A stretch of 64,000 bases of DNA from Papio anubis (Eukaryota > Chordata > Mammalia > Primates > Cercopithecidae), in NCBI RefSeq assembly GCF_008728515.1, contig NC_044977.1, positions 1,325,501 to 1,389,500 on the forward strand. The letters are read 5' to 3'. Every line of letters begins with the position of its first letter. The stretch's first letter is position 1. Shown here in pieces: positions 46,640 through 57,295 of this stretch. A program made the position numbers and the translations under genes. The notes under the pieces are model-generated. The model was not told where the DNA came from. It did not search any database and saw only the letters and a list, made by a program, of their open reading frames with translations.

Positions 46640-46704
46640 TCAGTGAAACGGAAGGTTGAGATAAGGCAATGTTAAAGCTTGCCTTTATTTGTCCTGTTTT
46701 GCAG
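46640..46704 (+). promoter_or_regulatory. ROBO2: 3' splice site of the ROBO2 Ig1 exon
   Basis: A pyrimidine-rich stretch (46682-46700, mostly T and C) runs into GCAG, with AG at 46703-46704 immediately before the coding frame. A plausible branch region with GTTAAAG lies about 30 bases upstream. The position agrees with the phase-1 boundary expected for ROBO2, so this acceptor sets the exon start. Confidence 0.93.
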
Positions 46705-47031
46705 GATCGCGTCTTCGCCAGGAAGACTTCCCCCCGCGGATTGTGGAGCACCCTTCTGATGTCATCGTCTCGAAGGGAGAGCCCACGACTCTCAACTGTA
46801 AGGCGGAGGGCCGGCCAACGCCCACCATTGAGTGGTACAAGGATGGGGAGCGAGTGGAGACTGACAAGGACGATCCCCGGTCCCACAGGATGCTTCTGCC
46901 CAGCGGATCCTTATTCTTCTTGCGCATCGTGCATGGGCGCAGAAGTAAACCTGATGAAGGAAGCTACGTTTGTGTTGCAAGGAACTATCTTGGTGAAGCA
47001 GTGAGTCGAAATGCATCTCTGGAAGTGGCAT
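46705..47031 (+). CDS. ROBO2: ROBO2 internal exon encoding Ig domain 1 (partial gene)
   Basis: Internal coding exon of roundabout guidance receptor 2, a single-pass neuronal membrane receptor for SLIT repellents. The 327 bases begin with two bases completing a Gly codon and end with one base of the next codon (phase 1-1). They encode about 109 residues forming one I-set Ig domain: Cys32, core Trp44, the D84-x-G86-x-Y88-x-C90 motif and an N-glycosylation sequon NAS at 103-105. Family knowledge: Ig1 of ROBO receptors carries the main SLIT LRR2 contact surface and heparin contacts. ROBO2 is preferred over ROBO1 from DVIVSKGEPTTLNC, YKDGERV, GRRSKPDEGSYVC and SRNASLEVA; ROBO1, as remembered, differs at each. 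The signal-peptide exon lies upstream and the Ig2 exon downstream, neither in this window. The frame is intact with no stop. Local GC is well above the surrounding intron. Confidence 0.97.
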
Positions 47032-47040
47032 GTAAGTGAA
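47032..47040 (+). promoter_or_regulatory. ROBO2: 5' splice site of the ROBO2 Ig1 exon
   Basis: GCAT followed by GTAAGTGAA: a near-consensus donor. The last exonic base T pairs with TG of the next exon to form the Leu codon expected after EVA in ROBO2. The open frame would run only two more codons to an intronic TGA, which supports the exon end here. Confidence 0.94.
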
Positions 47041-47942
47041 CATAGTGAACCTCATATGCACATTTACTTTTACTTATTTCAAGTAAGTTTCGATGTGTTC
47101 CCATAGATGCTAAAACCTAAAGAATCAGTCAACACATTGCATGATTTTACTTGGTCTTCTTCAAAGAAGTCTGGTCAAGATAATATCAAGCCAGGGTGTT
47201 GTAGTCAATTTGTTTATGTGAAATCAAGATGGCCAATATGTTATTATAAGAAAACACAGAGGCAATGAGGCTGTTCATACTTAAGATTTGAATTATTAAT
47301 GAAAGACATAATCAGGTATTAAGATTGGCTATGTTAAAATGAAAAGTTGATGTGAAGCATGACACCAAATACAAGGCATATATACATTAACTTCGAAATC
47401 CAACTTTTATCAGCAACATTAAAAAGAGCCTATTCTTTTATTCTGTAGATTATATCTACTCTTCCAATTCAGGAATTATTACCTTAGGTGTGGCTAAGAG
47501 AATACCCCAACAATAACAGCAGTTATACTTTATTTATTTACTTATTCACTTAACGCTCATCAGAGAGGAGATCTGCCGTCTGCGCGAACAGAATGTTCAT
47601 ATATGGGAGGGTTCTCACTTCTACTCAATCTTGGTAATCAAAATAGCTAAGGACTTGCCTTACTGTTGCTGTTTTTATATATTTATTTCCTCATCAAATA
47701 GCGCAAATAGCAGTGGTCAATCAAGATATCAATGTTTTCCATCGGTTTAAACACTGCCTCCGTAACTTCATGGATGATTTTCTAGACAAAATTAAAAATA
47801 GGGTAGTGGTTTTTTTTTTCCTAATTTGTAACTGAGGGTTTGGGGTTATAATGTAAACAATACCATAAAAGTTTGACATTAAGTTATCTGTTTTGAGGAA
47901 AGATTTTATCTAGAATAAACTGCGAATAAGATGCCAACAATT
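47041..47942. other. Intron just downstream of the ROBO2 exon
   Basis: No transposon recognised in 0.9 kb after the donor site. Confidence 0.5.
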
Positions 47943-48213
47943 CCTGTAATCTCAGCACTTTGGGAGGCCGCGGTGCGGGAATCACGAGGTCAGGAGATGG
48001 AGACCATCCTGGCTAACACGGTGAAACCCCGTCTCTACTAAAAATACAAAAAACCAGCCGGGCGCGGTGGCGGCGCCTGTGGTCCCAGCTCCTCGGGAGG
48101 CGGAGGCAGGAGAATGGCGGGAACCCGGGGGGCGGAGCTTGCAGGGAGCCAAGATGGCGCCGCCCACTCCAGCCTGGGCCACAGGGCCAGACTCCGTCTC
48201 AAAAAAAAAAAAA
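47943..48213 (+). mobile_element. Young AluY of the derived subfamily, slightly 5'-truncated
   Basis: Starts at CCTGTAATCTCAGC (first ~22 bases lost), carries the same right-arm variants as 5883, 9136 and 38714, and ends in 13 A. Flanked by the near-identical direct repeats GCCAACAATT and GGCAACAATT. Lies 0.9 kb downstream of the ROBO2 exon. Confidence 0.95.
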
Positions 48214-48391
48214 GGCAACAATTATGCCTTAAAATCTTTGCACTCTTCAGCTTCCTTGTTGTCATGTACATCTTCAAAGATAAGAGAATTGGGAGATTTC
48301 AGGATGCTGGAGTCTTATGTATATAGCTATATATATTTTCTCCTAAATAATAGCTCATGGACTCATGTCTTTCTTTTGGTAAACAAAATTA

Positions 48392-48408
<17 letters not shown>

Positions 48409-48436
<28 letters not shown>

Positions 48437-48662
48437 GAGAGAGAGCCCCCCGCTGTCACCCAGGCTGGAGTGCAATGGCGTGACCTCGGCTCACTGCAAC
48501 CTCTGCCTCGCGGGCTTAAGCAATTCTTCTGTCTCAGCCTCCCAAGTAGCTGGGATCACAGGCACCGCGCCCAGCTAAGTTTTGTATTTTTAGTAGAGAC
48601 AGGGTTTCACCGTGCTGCCCAGGCTGGTCTTGAACGCCTGACCTCAGGTGATCCACTTGCCT
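48409..48662 (-). mobile_element. Alu element (AluS-like), head-truncated
   Basis: About 28 T, GAGAGAGAGCCCCCCGCTG, both arms, stopping at GATCCACTTGCC before the Alu head. A (TA)n run precedes the T tract. Lies only 195 bp from the opposite-facing Alu at 47943. Confidence 0.92.
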
Positions 48663-49080
48663 ACAGTTTCTTACACAACTATTCCAATGATGTTTTTCGT
48701 TCTCAGCCATCTATGTCTGATTTATAGTTTCTGCTAAGAAACCTGGAACCCACAGATTCTGGAAATGTTTAACTCCAATAGGAAAAGACTGGGAGAATCC
48801 TAAGACCCATATTTTTTATTTTTTTTGAAGTGCCTTGAGATACGAGCATTAGGACTTTAGCTAACAGTGGGATTTTGTACTGGCCACCAAATAGTTTTAT
48901 TTTTATAAAATAATACTTCAAAAAGCCCTTAAATTAAATGCAGTTTAATGAAATTTGAAATACACACACACAAATTCAAGAATGCAAATATCCATACCTG
49001 TTCCATTTTTATTTTGAAATATCTAATTTTGGAAACTTTTCAAACATATTGAAATACTTCAATACCAAATTTTATTGATT
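48663..49080. other. Unique intronic sequence, nothing recognised
   Basis: No family or gene recognised. Confidence 0.4.
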
Positions 49081-49260
49081 TTTACTCCAACAGACCCTTT
49101 TATGGTGAATATGATTGGCATTATTCTCCCATTTTCAAGATAAAGAAAATGATGCCCCAGAAGTTTAGGTGACCAAGATTCAGACAATAAATTAATGGGG
49201 TTGCTAGACCAGGACCTGAATCTTCTAATTTTTATTTTTAGGGAATTGTGTCGTATTTGA
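49081..49260 (+). mobile_element. MIR fragment
   Basis: TTGGCATTATTCTCCCATTT, TCAAGATAAAGAAAATGATG, CCAGAAGTTTAGGTGACCAA and GACCAGGACCTGAATCTTC parallel the MIR core. Confidence 0.7.
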
Positions 49261-49989
49261 AGAAACACTCTAAATGAAATCTGTTCTTTTTTAAATACAT
49301 AAAAATTAAGAAATTTTAATTTTTCAGAATTTTAAAAATTTTATCTACTCAGCAGCAAATAACCTGTTTAAATTCTTAACCAAATTTTACTTTTCAAAAT
49401 TAAAGTATATAAAATTGACCAGTCATTTTATTCTCTCATCTAAAAGAATTGCTTTCTTTTGTAATTGCATCATTAATAATGAATCAAACTGTTTTAGTGG
49501 GAATATTTTAAACCATGATTTTTGTGTGTGTGTAATGTGACAGTAATTTTTTTTTATTTTGAGATAAGTGAGCTTTAAGAAATGCTTGAATTACTCATGA
49601 CCTAGAGAGGAAAACAAGAAGGCAAATTGGATTAGGTAGTGAATAAAATTCCTTTTTCTAATGCCATGTCAACAGTTCATTCCATTTGAGGCATCACAAG
49701 GTCAAATAATATTCATTTATATGTTGCTCATCTCTTTCCATTAGCTCATCAGTCTTCTATCTTTCCTTATGTATTTCATAAAACATATTAATATGGAAAT
49801 TTGGGTCAAAGCATTGTGATTTTTCAGTACCTATTGGTAACTAATGTGTATTTTTATAAAATGACAGAGGAACAGCAGTAGAGGAACAACTCCAGATTAT
49901 GTTAAATTGGCCTTCATATTTTAGAAAACTCAACATAAATACTCATTGTGGTACATTCACTTAGTTTATTAATGGAAGGCAGATATCCA
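49261..49989. other. Unique AT-rich intronic sequence, nothing recognised
   Basis: No family or gene recognised. Confidence 0.4.
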
Positions 49990-51100
49990 CTGACAGAGGT
50001 GTTAAGGAATAGCAATGAAGACACATTCCAATGTGTTCTCAAAGAGCTCACATTCTAGTTGGGATGACAAACGTGTAAATAAAGAATTACTATACTAAAT
50101 AGACAAACAATAAAGCCTTTATAAAGACATGTAAAAAATACTATGCAAATCCAGAGGGAAGATATGTAATTCTTTCTAGATAGGTAAGTTTAAGAAATGA
50201 TTCTAAGAGGATACATTATTTTAGCTGTGATTTAAGGTCATGTAAGAATGTCCCAGGTGGAAATTGAAGTGAAAGACCATTCTGGTAGAAAGAATGGAAG
50301 CTTAAATGAACACTGCGTATTTGGAGAACTGCCAGGTGTCTGGATATGAGGTTGGGGTCAGAGTAAATTGGAAAGGTAGGCATATGCTGAATCAAAATCT
50401 AAGCTATTTTGTTATGAGAATGGAGAATCTTTGAAAGAGAATTGAAGATTGCATTAAAGGTATGATGATTGAAGTCAGAGAGGCGTTAAGTAACTCAAAT
50501 AATTCAGAAAAGAGTTGATGCTAGATTCTGAACTGAACATAGCAGTGAAGATTGAAAGGAGGAAACAGTGGGAAACATATTTAGGAATTAAAACTCTGTG
50601 ACATTGTGATCATTTTGGAGGAGTAGGGGATGATTACTAGATTTGTTTTATTTTGTTTTGTTTTTTGGCTGAGTGACTGACTATATGGTGCTACCATTCA
50701 TAGAGGTGGAGGGTAGGTAGGGGAGAACTAACTTTAGGGAACAGAACAGTATGGTAAACTTCAGCTGTATTGTTTGACATACCAAGGAAACAGTAAGCTT
50801 AAAATATCTCAAGTTTCATTAAAGAAACAGCTTCTCGAGTTGAGGGGAGAGGTCTTTCCAAGATAGGTGTGGAAGCCACGAAAGTATATAGAAGTGGATG
50901 TGATTGCCAGGCAGCCTGTGTTCAGGGCGCAGTTAATAAGAGCTGAGTCCAATCTCAGTGCTCAGAACAGCAATATTTAGTGGTGGTCAAGGCAAGAAAT
51001 GCTCATGCAAAAGGGTCAGGCTCAGTAGAAGTATCAGAGTGATAGAATATAGGCAGTGAAGTGGCAAGAATAACCAAGGAATACTTTAAAAAATACTGAA
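49990..51100 (+). mobile_element. Ancient mammalian repeat (family unresolved, L2/MIR age)
   Basis: CAAAGAGCTCACATTCTAGT, GACAAACGTGTAAATAAAG, ATTTGGAGAACTGCCAGGTG, ATATGAGGTTGGGGTCAG and TTGTTATGAGAATGGAG match the usual order of a widespread old repeat; 19080-19425 looks like a later part of the same family. Later portions are less certain. Confidence 0.5.
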
Positions 51101-51105
51101 AGTGT

Positions 51106-51420
51106 GGCCAAGTGTGATGGTTCACACCTGTAATCCCAGCACTTTGGGAGGCCGAGGTGGGTGGATCACTTGAGGCCAGGAGTTTGAGGCCAGCCTGGCC
51201 AACATAGTGAAACCCCGACTCTACTAAAAATACAAAACTTAGCCAGGTGTGGTGGCGAGTGCCTGTAATCCCAACTACTCAGGAGGCTGAGGCGGGAGGA
51301 TCGCTTGAACCTGGGAGACAGAGGTGGCAGTGAGCTGGGATTGTACCACTTCTCTCCAGACTGGGTGACAGAGCGAGACTCTCTCTCAAGCAAACAAGCA
51401 AGCAAACAAACAAACAAACC
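51106..51420 (+). mobile_element. AluS-like element with (AAAC)n tail
   Basis: GGCCAAGTGTGATGGTTCAC to GACTCTCTCTCAAGCAAACA, with a tail of CAAACAAACAAAC repeats. Confidence 0.95.
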
Positions 51421-51607
51421 ACAAGAGTACTAAAAGTGGTTGACACAATGCAAATCCCAAATGATGGTCAAATAAACAGTACCTGTGGGCTTTAGTGTTG
51501 GGGACAGAGCACAACAGCTGAAGAGTGAGTAGTGGTGGGATGGAAGTAGCACATGCTGCCAGTTCTTTCCTAGAATGTAGTTCTGAATGGAGCATGGAGA
51601 ATTAGAG

Positions 51608-51838
51608 CAGGGTACGTCAACCTCTGCATTTCTGACATTTGGGATCAAAATTTATTCAGTGTGTGTGTTTGGGGTGGGGGGTGGGTCATGCTCTGCATTG
51701 TAAGATGTTTAGACATACACCTCTGGCATTTGTTCACGAGATGCCAGTGGGATCCTCCCTAACCCTGTTGAGACAAATGGTATGTCTCCAGATATTGGAA
51801 ATATTCCCAGGTGGGAAAGTCAGTTGAGAACCACTGAC
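51608..51838 (+). mobile_element. MER5-like hAT-Charlie DNA transposon fossil
   Basis: CAGGGTACGTCAACCTCTGC, GCATTGTAAGATGTTTAG, CATACACCTCTGGC, GAGATGCCAGTGGGATCC, TGTCTCCAGATATTGG and TTGAGAACCACTGA are in MER5 order. Short non-autonomous element. Confidence 0.85.
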
Positions 51839-53394
51839 CTAGATGTACCTAAGTAGTCAAGAGCATATTAATATGTAGGACATAAACATGTGACAACTTT
51901 TATTATAAAATGATTATTGATAAAAAAATATGGATTTTTTTTTTTTTTTTTTTTTACTATTTTTGCTTCACACTAGTTGTCATTTTTAATTTCAAAAATG
52001 TTGGATTCTACTATGATATGAAATGTGGAATTTTATTGATAACCATCTGTCTTGACTGGTTTTTTGGAAGTCAGCCAGTTCTTTACCATATTGTATTCAT
52101 TTTGATGTTTATTTGTTTTCCTTTAATACATGCTTCAGCTTTATGTTCTGGAACAACACAGCAGAGAGAAAAAAATTCAGGACCAATCATTGCAATGGAA
52201 TCACCTCAAATTTGCTTTTACTTTTTTCTTAGTTTGCAAAAAAAAAAAAGCTATCCAGAAAGTGTTTTTTGAGTCACTTGACCTCAAGAGTAATCTCTAG
52301 GCAAAAATTGTTTTTTAAATAGTTGATAACGGTTGTAGAGTTGATAAGAAAGAGGCCTGGTACTCAAAAAGCTAATACGTAGTTTTCCAGGGGGACCACC
52401 AAGACAGCCATGGTGTAGCTGGTACAGATAGAGTTTCAGTTGTGAACCCTTGTGCTCCCTGTTTATGGAGCAGAAGGAGCACAGGGGGTCCTCACAGAGA
52501 TTGTAGCTGCCTGTGATGCAGCTTGAGTCAGTGGCAGCCTCTAGAGATGGCAGCTGTAGCCCCAGGTGGCAAATATATGACAGCAGCTTGATCTATCGAC
52601 CAGGGTAAGAGGGGGTTCTGGCCTAAATGAAAATTCATGAAAAATTGATGAAGTCCCCAGATTATTTTTTCTGTTTCCTTTTCTCAGCACTGTGCCAGTG
52701 CGGAGAGTGGAGATTAAATGAGGTGCTGAACACTTTAGTGGCAAGGAGGTTGTGGTTCAAAGGTCAGGGGTCACATAGAAACCGATCTTTTTTTTTTTCT
52801 TTTTTCTTACTGCTAAAGCAAAACACAGGAAACTTTTCAGATTAGCTGTGATTTACCTTTGCTTTGATAAATAAAACGACGACATGCTCGAAAGTTGGCT
52901 TTTGATGCAGTTACGAGAGAACAGATGTGATTCATAATTCAAACGTGGAACTGGAAATAGATGGAATTCCATGACTTGCGGATGACTTTTTTTCTTTCTC
53001 TTTCTTTTATTTGTTGTCTTCTGTATCAAGGCTCATGCTGTATGAAAGTCATTTGGGAAGAAAAAGGTCTTGCATTATTTCTAGGTCACGGATTGCAGGA
53101 GTAGCAAAGCTGTGGAACAAACATAATGCTCCTATTTGCTTTACATCAAAAATTAAATCGATGGTTTATCTGTATAAAGAAGAGAGGTTACAGAAGTAGA
53201 CTGACTTTAGTATGAGAGGACACAGGTGGCATTAAAAATGAAGACAACGTAAATAGCTTCCTTAATATCCTCAAGTTAATAAATATGTAAATGTTTGTTT
53301 TTTATTTTATTTTGGCTGTCAATGAATCTTATCTAGGCAAAATACCTTTATACATCATAAAGACACAAGATAAATTAAATTGCAAAAAGGCCAA
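51839..53394. other. Unique intronic sequence, no gene recognised
   Basis: Poly-T near 51937-51955 and A-runs; open frames (up to 120 residues at 51910) are Phe-rich T-tract artefacts. Confidence 0.4.
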
Positions 53395-54020
53395 TCCATA
53401 GAGAGCTTTTCAAAAAAATGCTTAATTGAGATATATTTAACATACCATATCATTTACTCTTTTAATATATACAAATCAGTGTTTTTGGCATATTCACAGG
53501 GTTGTGCAATGAACACTATAATCAAATTTAGAACATTTTCATCAATCCTACAATTAACTCTATACCCATTAGCACTCAGTTCCCATTCCTACACCCTCTC
53601 ACCCCAGCCCTAAGTAAAAGCTAATCTAATTTCTACAGCTATACATTTTCCTATTCTGGATAATTTGTATGTTGGAATGATACAATATATTGTCTTGTGT
53701 GACTATAATAGCATCTTTTCCTTAGCATTAATGTTTTCAAGGATTGTGTTTGTTGTAGCATGTATCAGTGCTTTATTTTTTATTATTGCTGAATAATATT
53801 TCATGTTATCAACATACCACTTTTTATTTATCCATTCATCATATGATAGACATTTACGTTACTCCCACTTTTTATCTACTATGATCAATGCTGCTATGGA
53901 AATTTTTGTACACATTTTTGTGTGCACATATGGTTTCGTTTGGGTATTCTCTTAAGTTTATGCCTAAGAGTAGGACTGTGGAGTTATATGGTAACTCTGT
54001 TTAACTTTTTGAGGAATTTA
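53395..54020 (-). mobile_element. Old LINE-1 fragment (L1M-like), minus strand
   Basis: AATTGAGATATATTTAACAT, CCTACACCCTCTCACCCC, ATTGCTGAATAATATTTCAT, TTATTTATCCATTCATCAT and GTTATATGGTAACTCTG are reverse-strand L1 landmarks. It covers much the same L1 region as 42690-43910. Confidence 0.88.
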
Positions 54021-55391
54021 TATGTAATTATTATTAAGTGTAGATTCAATGATATTTATTGGTGCATTGAAGTAACTGTATCCAACTCCCCTCTCAGTAT
54101 GAAACACAGTCATAAAACATTTCTAGCGTTTAATAAATATTATTGTATGGCTGTTATGTTAGATTTTCTGTGTCGTATTTCCATAATTTCAGGTAAGATT
54201 CAACTATTTAAAAATATAGAACGATTAACCATATGGAAACAGCGGATGGCCACAAAGTTCCTAATAAATCCTTGTGTAACTTCTACTAGACTGTTTTCAC
54301 TTTGCTCCCAATTAAGTTGGAAAATCTTGCTATTTGAATCTTCACTTCATTTTCTGTTCTGTTTGTGTTTGTTCTAAAAACTGGCAATTTGTCTTCTCAG
54401 AAGCTGACATTACCTTTCCTGAGAATAACTGACAGTACTTTTCTCATTATCGGGTTACTTTCTCTTCCAAATATACTGAAGTTTTTTTCTTTTACTTGTC
54501 AGGTTCAGACTAAGAAATTAGTGAATGATTACAAGAGAAGTCTAAGAGTGGGAAAACAAAGAACTATTATTCTGTATCTTTCTTAAAACAAATAAGCATA
54601 CAAACGAACATATCAACTTAAATTCAAACTGCATGGCAATGAGTTGGACTGGAACTAATATTTACAGGTGTGGACCAAAAAGAATATAGGAGCAGCTTTC
54701 TTTTGTTGTTGTAATTTTCTCCATTTGCATTTCTACAAATGTCAGGTGAGATTTCAGATATTTCTGGTGGTGATGGTGGGTGGTAGGGGAGGATACTTAA
54801 CTGAAAAACGCTCCCTAGCTCAAGGTACTTCCCCTAATAATGTGAGTGTGTTATTTGGGCTGTTTTGTGAGTGTGCCTTTTAATTTTGTCATACTCCATC
54901 AAATACTTTCAAGTGCAGTCTCTCCTTTGATCTTCACAAATGAAGGTGTGAAATTGCTACACCTGGGGAACATGTTTGAATTTGTGATCTGTTTAAGTAT
55001 GTACAATGCTGTATTTTGATACGAGGTTTCTTTCTGTTGATTGAATTAACTGTATTCAGACTCTCTCTCAACAAGTCTCAAGTTGCCATTCACTGACAAT
55101 TAGCCTGAATTAACTCTGACTCCAGGGAAAGCATATAAATGAAGTGAAGTCATCATGTCCTCTACTTTTCAAAAGTTTATTCCCATAAACAGTATAATTC
55201 TGAGTATGATCCTGAGGTCTTCAGTCATATAGATCCTATCCATCAAATGAAAAGGAAACATATTCATAGTGAATACTAAGAGTTAAGGAGACAAAATATG
55301 TTGAGGTCCGCTCTGGTTTTCAACCCCAGAAACCCTTTTTATATAAAGTTAAGAAAAATAATTTAGGGTTTTGAATTTATTTGTTGTTGTA
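54021..55391. other. Intronic stretch with several splice-site-like motifs
   Basis: No transposon fixed. Contains TTTCAG-GTAAGA at 54187-54198 and GTCAG-GTGAGA at 54741-54751, plus an acceptor-like tract at 54481-54503. The 151-residue frame at 53922-54377 overlaps L1 text and is not called. Confidence 0.4.
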
Positions 55392-55689
55392 TTTTTTTTT
55401 TTTTTTTTTGATGGGGTCTTGCTCAGTCACCCAGACTGAAGTGCAGTGGTGCGATCTCAGTTTACTGCAGCCTCTGCCTTCCAGGTTCAAGCGATTCTTC
55501 TACCACAGTCTCCCAAGTAGCTGAGACTACAGGCAGGTGCCACCACACCTGGCTCATTTTTGTATTTTTAATAGAGGTGGGATTTTGCCATGTTGCCCAG
55601 GCTGATCTTGAACTCTTGGCCTCAAGCAATCCTCCCGCATTGGCCTCCCAAAGTGCTGGGATTACAGGTGTGAGCCACCGCGCCCGGCC
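55392..55689 (-). mobile_element. Alu element (AluJ/S-like), full length
   Basis: T18, GATGGGGTCTTGCTCAGTC to GTGAGCCACCGCGCCCGGCC in reverse orientation, with older features such as CTCTTGGCCTCAAGCAATCC. Confidence 0.95.
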
Positions 55690-56389
55690 TCTTACTACAA
55701 ATTTTTAATTTATTAAATTTCAACTGGTGTGTAGATGCAAGATGATTTTACTGAAAATGTATGTAGGTTGACATTATGCTTAGGAATTACAATTTCGTGC
55801 AGTAGCTCATATGCTTTTCTCCCAGAATTTGTGTTTTGGCGGAATACAGATTTCCAATTTCCCCTCTTTAGATTGTATTTGTTTCTGATAATTATAATGT
55901 GCATCTTTTAATTCTGAAACACCCCCAACAAGGTTTCTATAATTACTTAAGGCAAGTTACACTTGTTTTAAGCATGAGTCAGTATATATGATAAGGTCTT
56001 TACAGAAGTATAGAAGCAAAAACAATAGGTGAAGTTTTGTTTAACTCTGAACGTTTTTTCTTTATAGATGTTTCCGACAGTCTATGATTTAACTGCTGAG
56101 GGATGAGGTTCGATAGTATTAAGATATTCTCTCCACTATATACCATTAGAATTGGTTTTTCCTCTCAGGAGATTTTCAAAAGCAATTCTCAACCACCCAT
56201 TTCTGAATTAAAAATACTTATACATTTCTGTCAATTAGACATTCATCCACTTTTTGTCAATGTCTCCCAAGAAATACTCTATGAAAGCGTTACTGAGCCC
56301 CAGGTTGGGATGGTTCTGTAAGCTATTTGAGGTTTTCTAGCACAGTCCTCCTTTGTCTACTAAGACATAAGTAGTTTAATATCTCTGGA
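55690..56389. other. Unique intronic sequence, nothing recognised
   Basis: No family or gene recognised. Confidence 0.4.
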
Positions 56390-56700
56390 TGTCTTAGTCT
56401 GTTCAAGCTACTGCAAGCAAATACCAGAAATTGGGTAGCTTTTCAGGAAAATAAATTTATTTCTCATCGTTCCGGAGCCTGTAAGCCTGAGCTGAGAGAG
56501 CCAGCATTGTTGGGTTTTGTGAGGCCCCACTCCCGGTTCATAGATGGTGTCCTCACAAGGTGAAAAGGCACTCATCCCATGTAGAAGAGCGTTGTCTCAT
56601 GACCTAATCATCTTCCAAAGGCTCCACCTTCAGTGACATCACCGTGAGGGATGATATTTCAACATACAAATTGTGGGGGGATAGAAACATTCTGACCACA
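56390..56700 (-). mobile_element. MaLR-type LTR (MLT1/MST-like), minus strand
   Basis: On the minus strand it starts TGTGGTCAGAATGTTTC, passes TGTATGTTGAAATATC, GGTGGAGCCTTTGGAAG, ATTAGGTCATGAG and TTGTGAGGACACC, and ends GACTAAGACA: a TG...CA LTR of about 310 bp. Confidence 0.85.
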
Positions 56701-56929
56701 GCTCTGGCCCTTGGCGAGAATCCAGGCAAGGGTTGTAAGAGAGGCAGGTGTTTGGACGCAGTGACAGACGGGGCCTGGAAATTGAGCTTAAATTAACGCC
56801 CAAGTAGAGAAAAGGCTCTTCTTTATCACCTCTATTGGCAGCCCTACACATTAGTCGGTTCGTCATCTGAGAAGTTAACCAACTGAGAATTCAAAATAAT
56901 TTTTAAAAACCAACAAAAATATACCGACA

Positions 56930-57155
56930 AGAAATATTACAAATCATATGGTATAACGTCTATTTGCATAGCATTTATACAGTATTAGGCATTATAAGTG
57001 ATCAAGAGATGATTTAATATATACAGGAAGAGGTGCATAGCTATATGCAAATACTATGTCATTTTATGAAATGGACTTGAGCATTCAGTGGTTTTGGTAT
57101 CTGCAGGGGTCTTGGGACCAGTCTTCTCTGGATACCAAGGGACGAATGTACCTCT
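56930..57155 (-). mobile_element. TcMar-Tigger-like DNA transposon fossil
   Basis: ATGGACTTGAGCATTCAGTG, GGTTTTGGTATCTGCAGGG, CTTGGGACCAGTC and GGATACCAAGGGACGAATGT match the terminal region of a Tigger-derived family. The upstream AAGAGATGATTTAATATATAC part agrees. Confidence 0.75.
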
Positions 57156-57295
57156 TTCTGAGAGGCCATTTGCTAGTTAATGCAAGTATAAAGGCAATCA
57201 TCACATTTTTTTGTGTGATTATCTAACATTTAAGTCTGAACCAAGATTTTGGAATAAACATCACAGTGTCTATATATGGAAATAAAATGTAACTG

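Larger units (their letters stand above)
1..46704 (+). other. ROBO2: 3' part of the long ROBO2 intron upstream of the Ig1 exon
   Basis: No convincing coding exon, CpG-island promoter or RNA gene other than a U6 pseudogene was found over 46.7 kb. This fits ROBO2, where the exon before Ig1 is tens of kb or more away. Content is AT-rich unique DNA broken by Alu, L1, L2, MIR, LTR and DNA-transposon copies listed separately. Intron identity is inferred from the exon and its orientation. Confidence 0.85.

Noticed and set aside
46669..47004. Other-frame and antisense frames over the ROBO2 exon
   Set aside because: Shadows of the GC-richer exon; only the frame with Ig cysteines and matching splice phase is real.
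53922..54377. 151-residue plus-strand open frame
   Set aside because: Overlaps reverse-strand L1 text and continues into AT-rich sequence; hydrophobic composition follows from T-richness.
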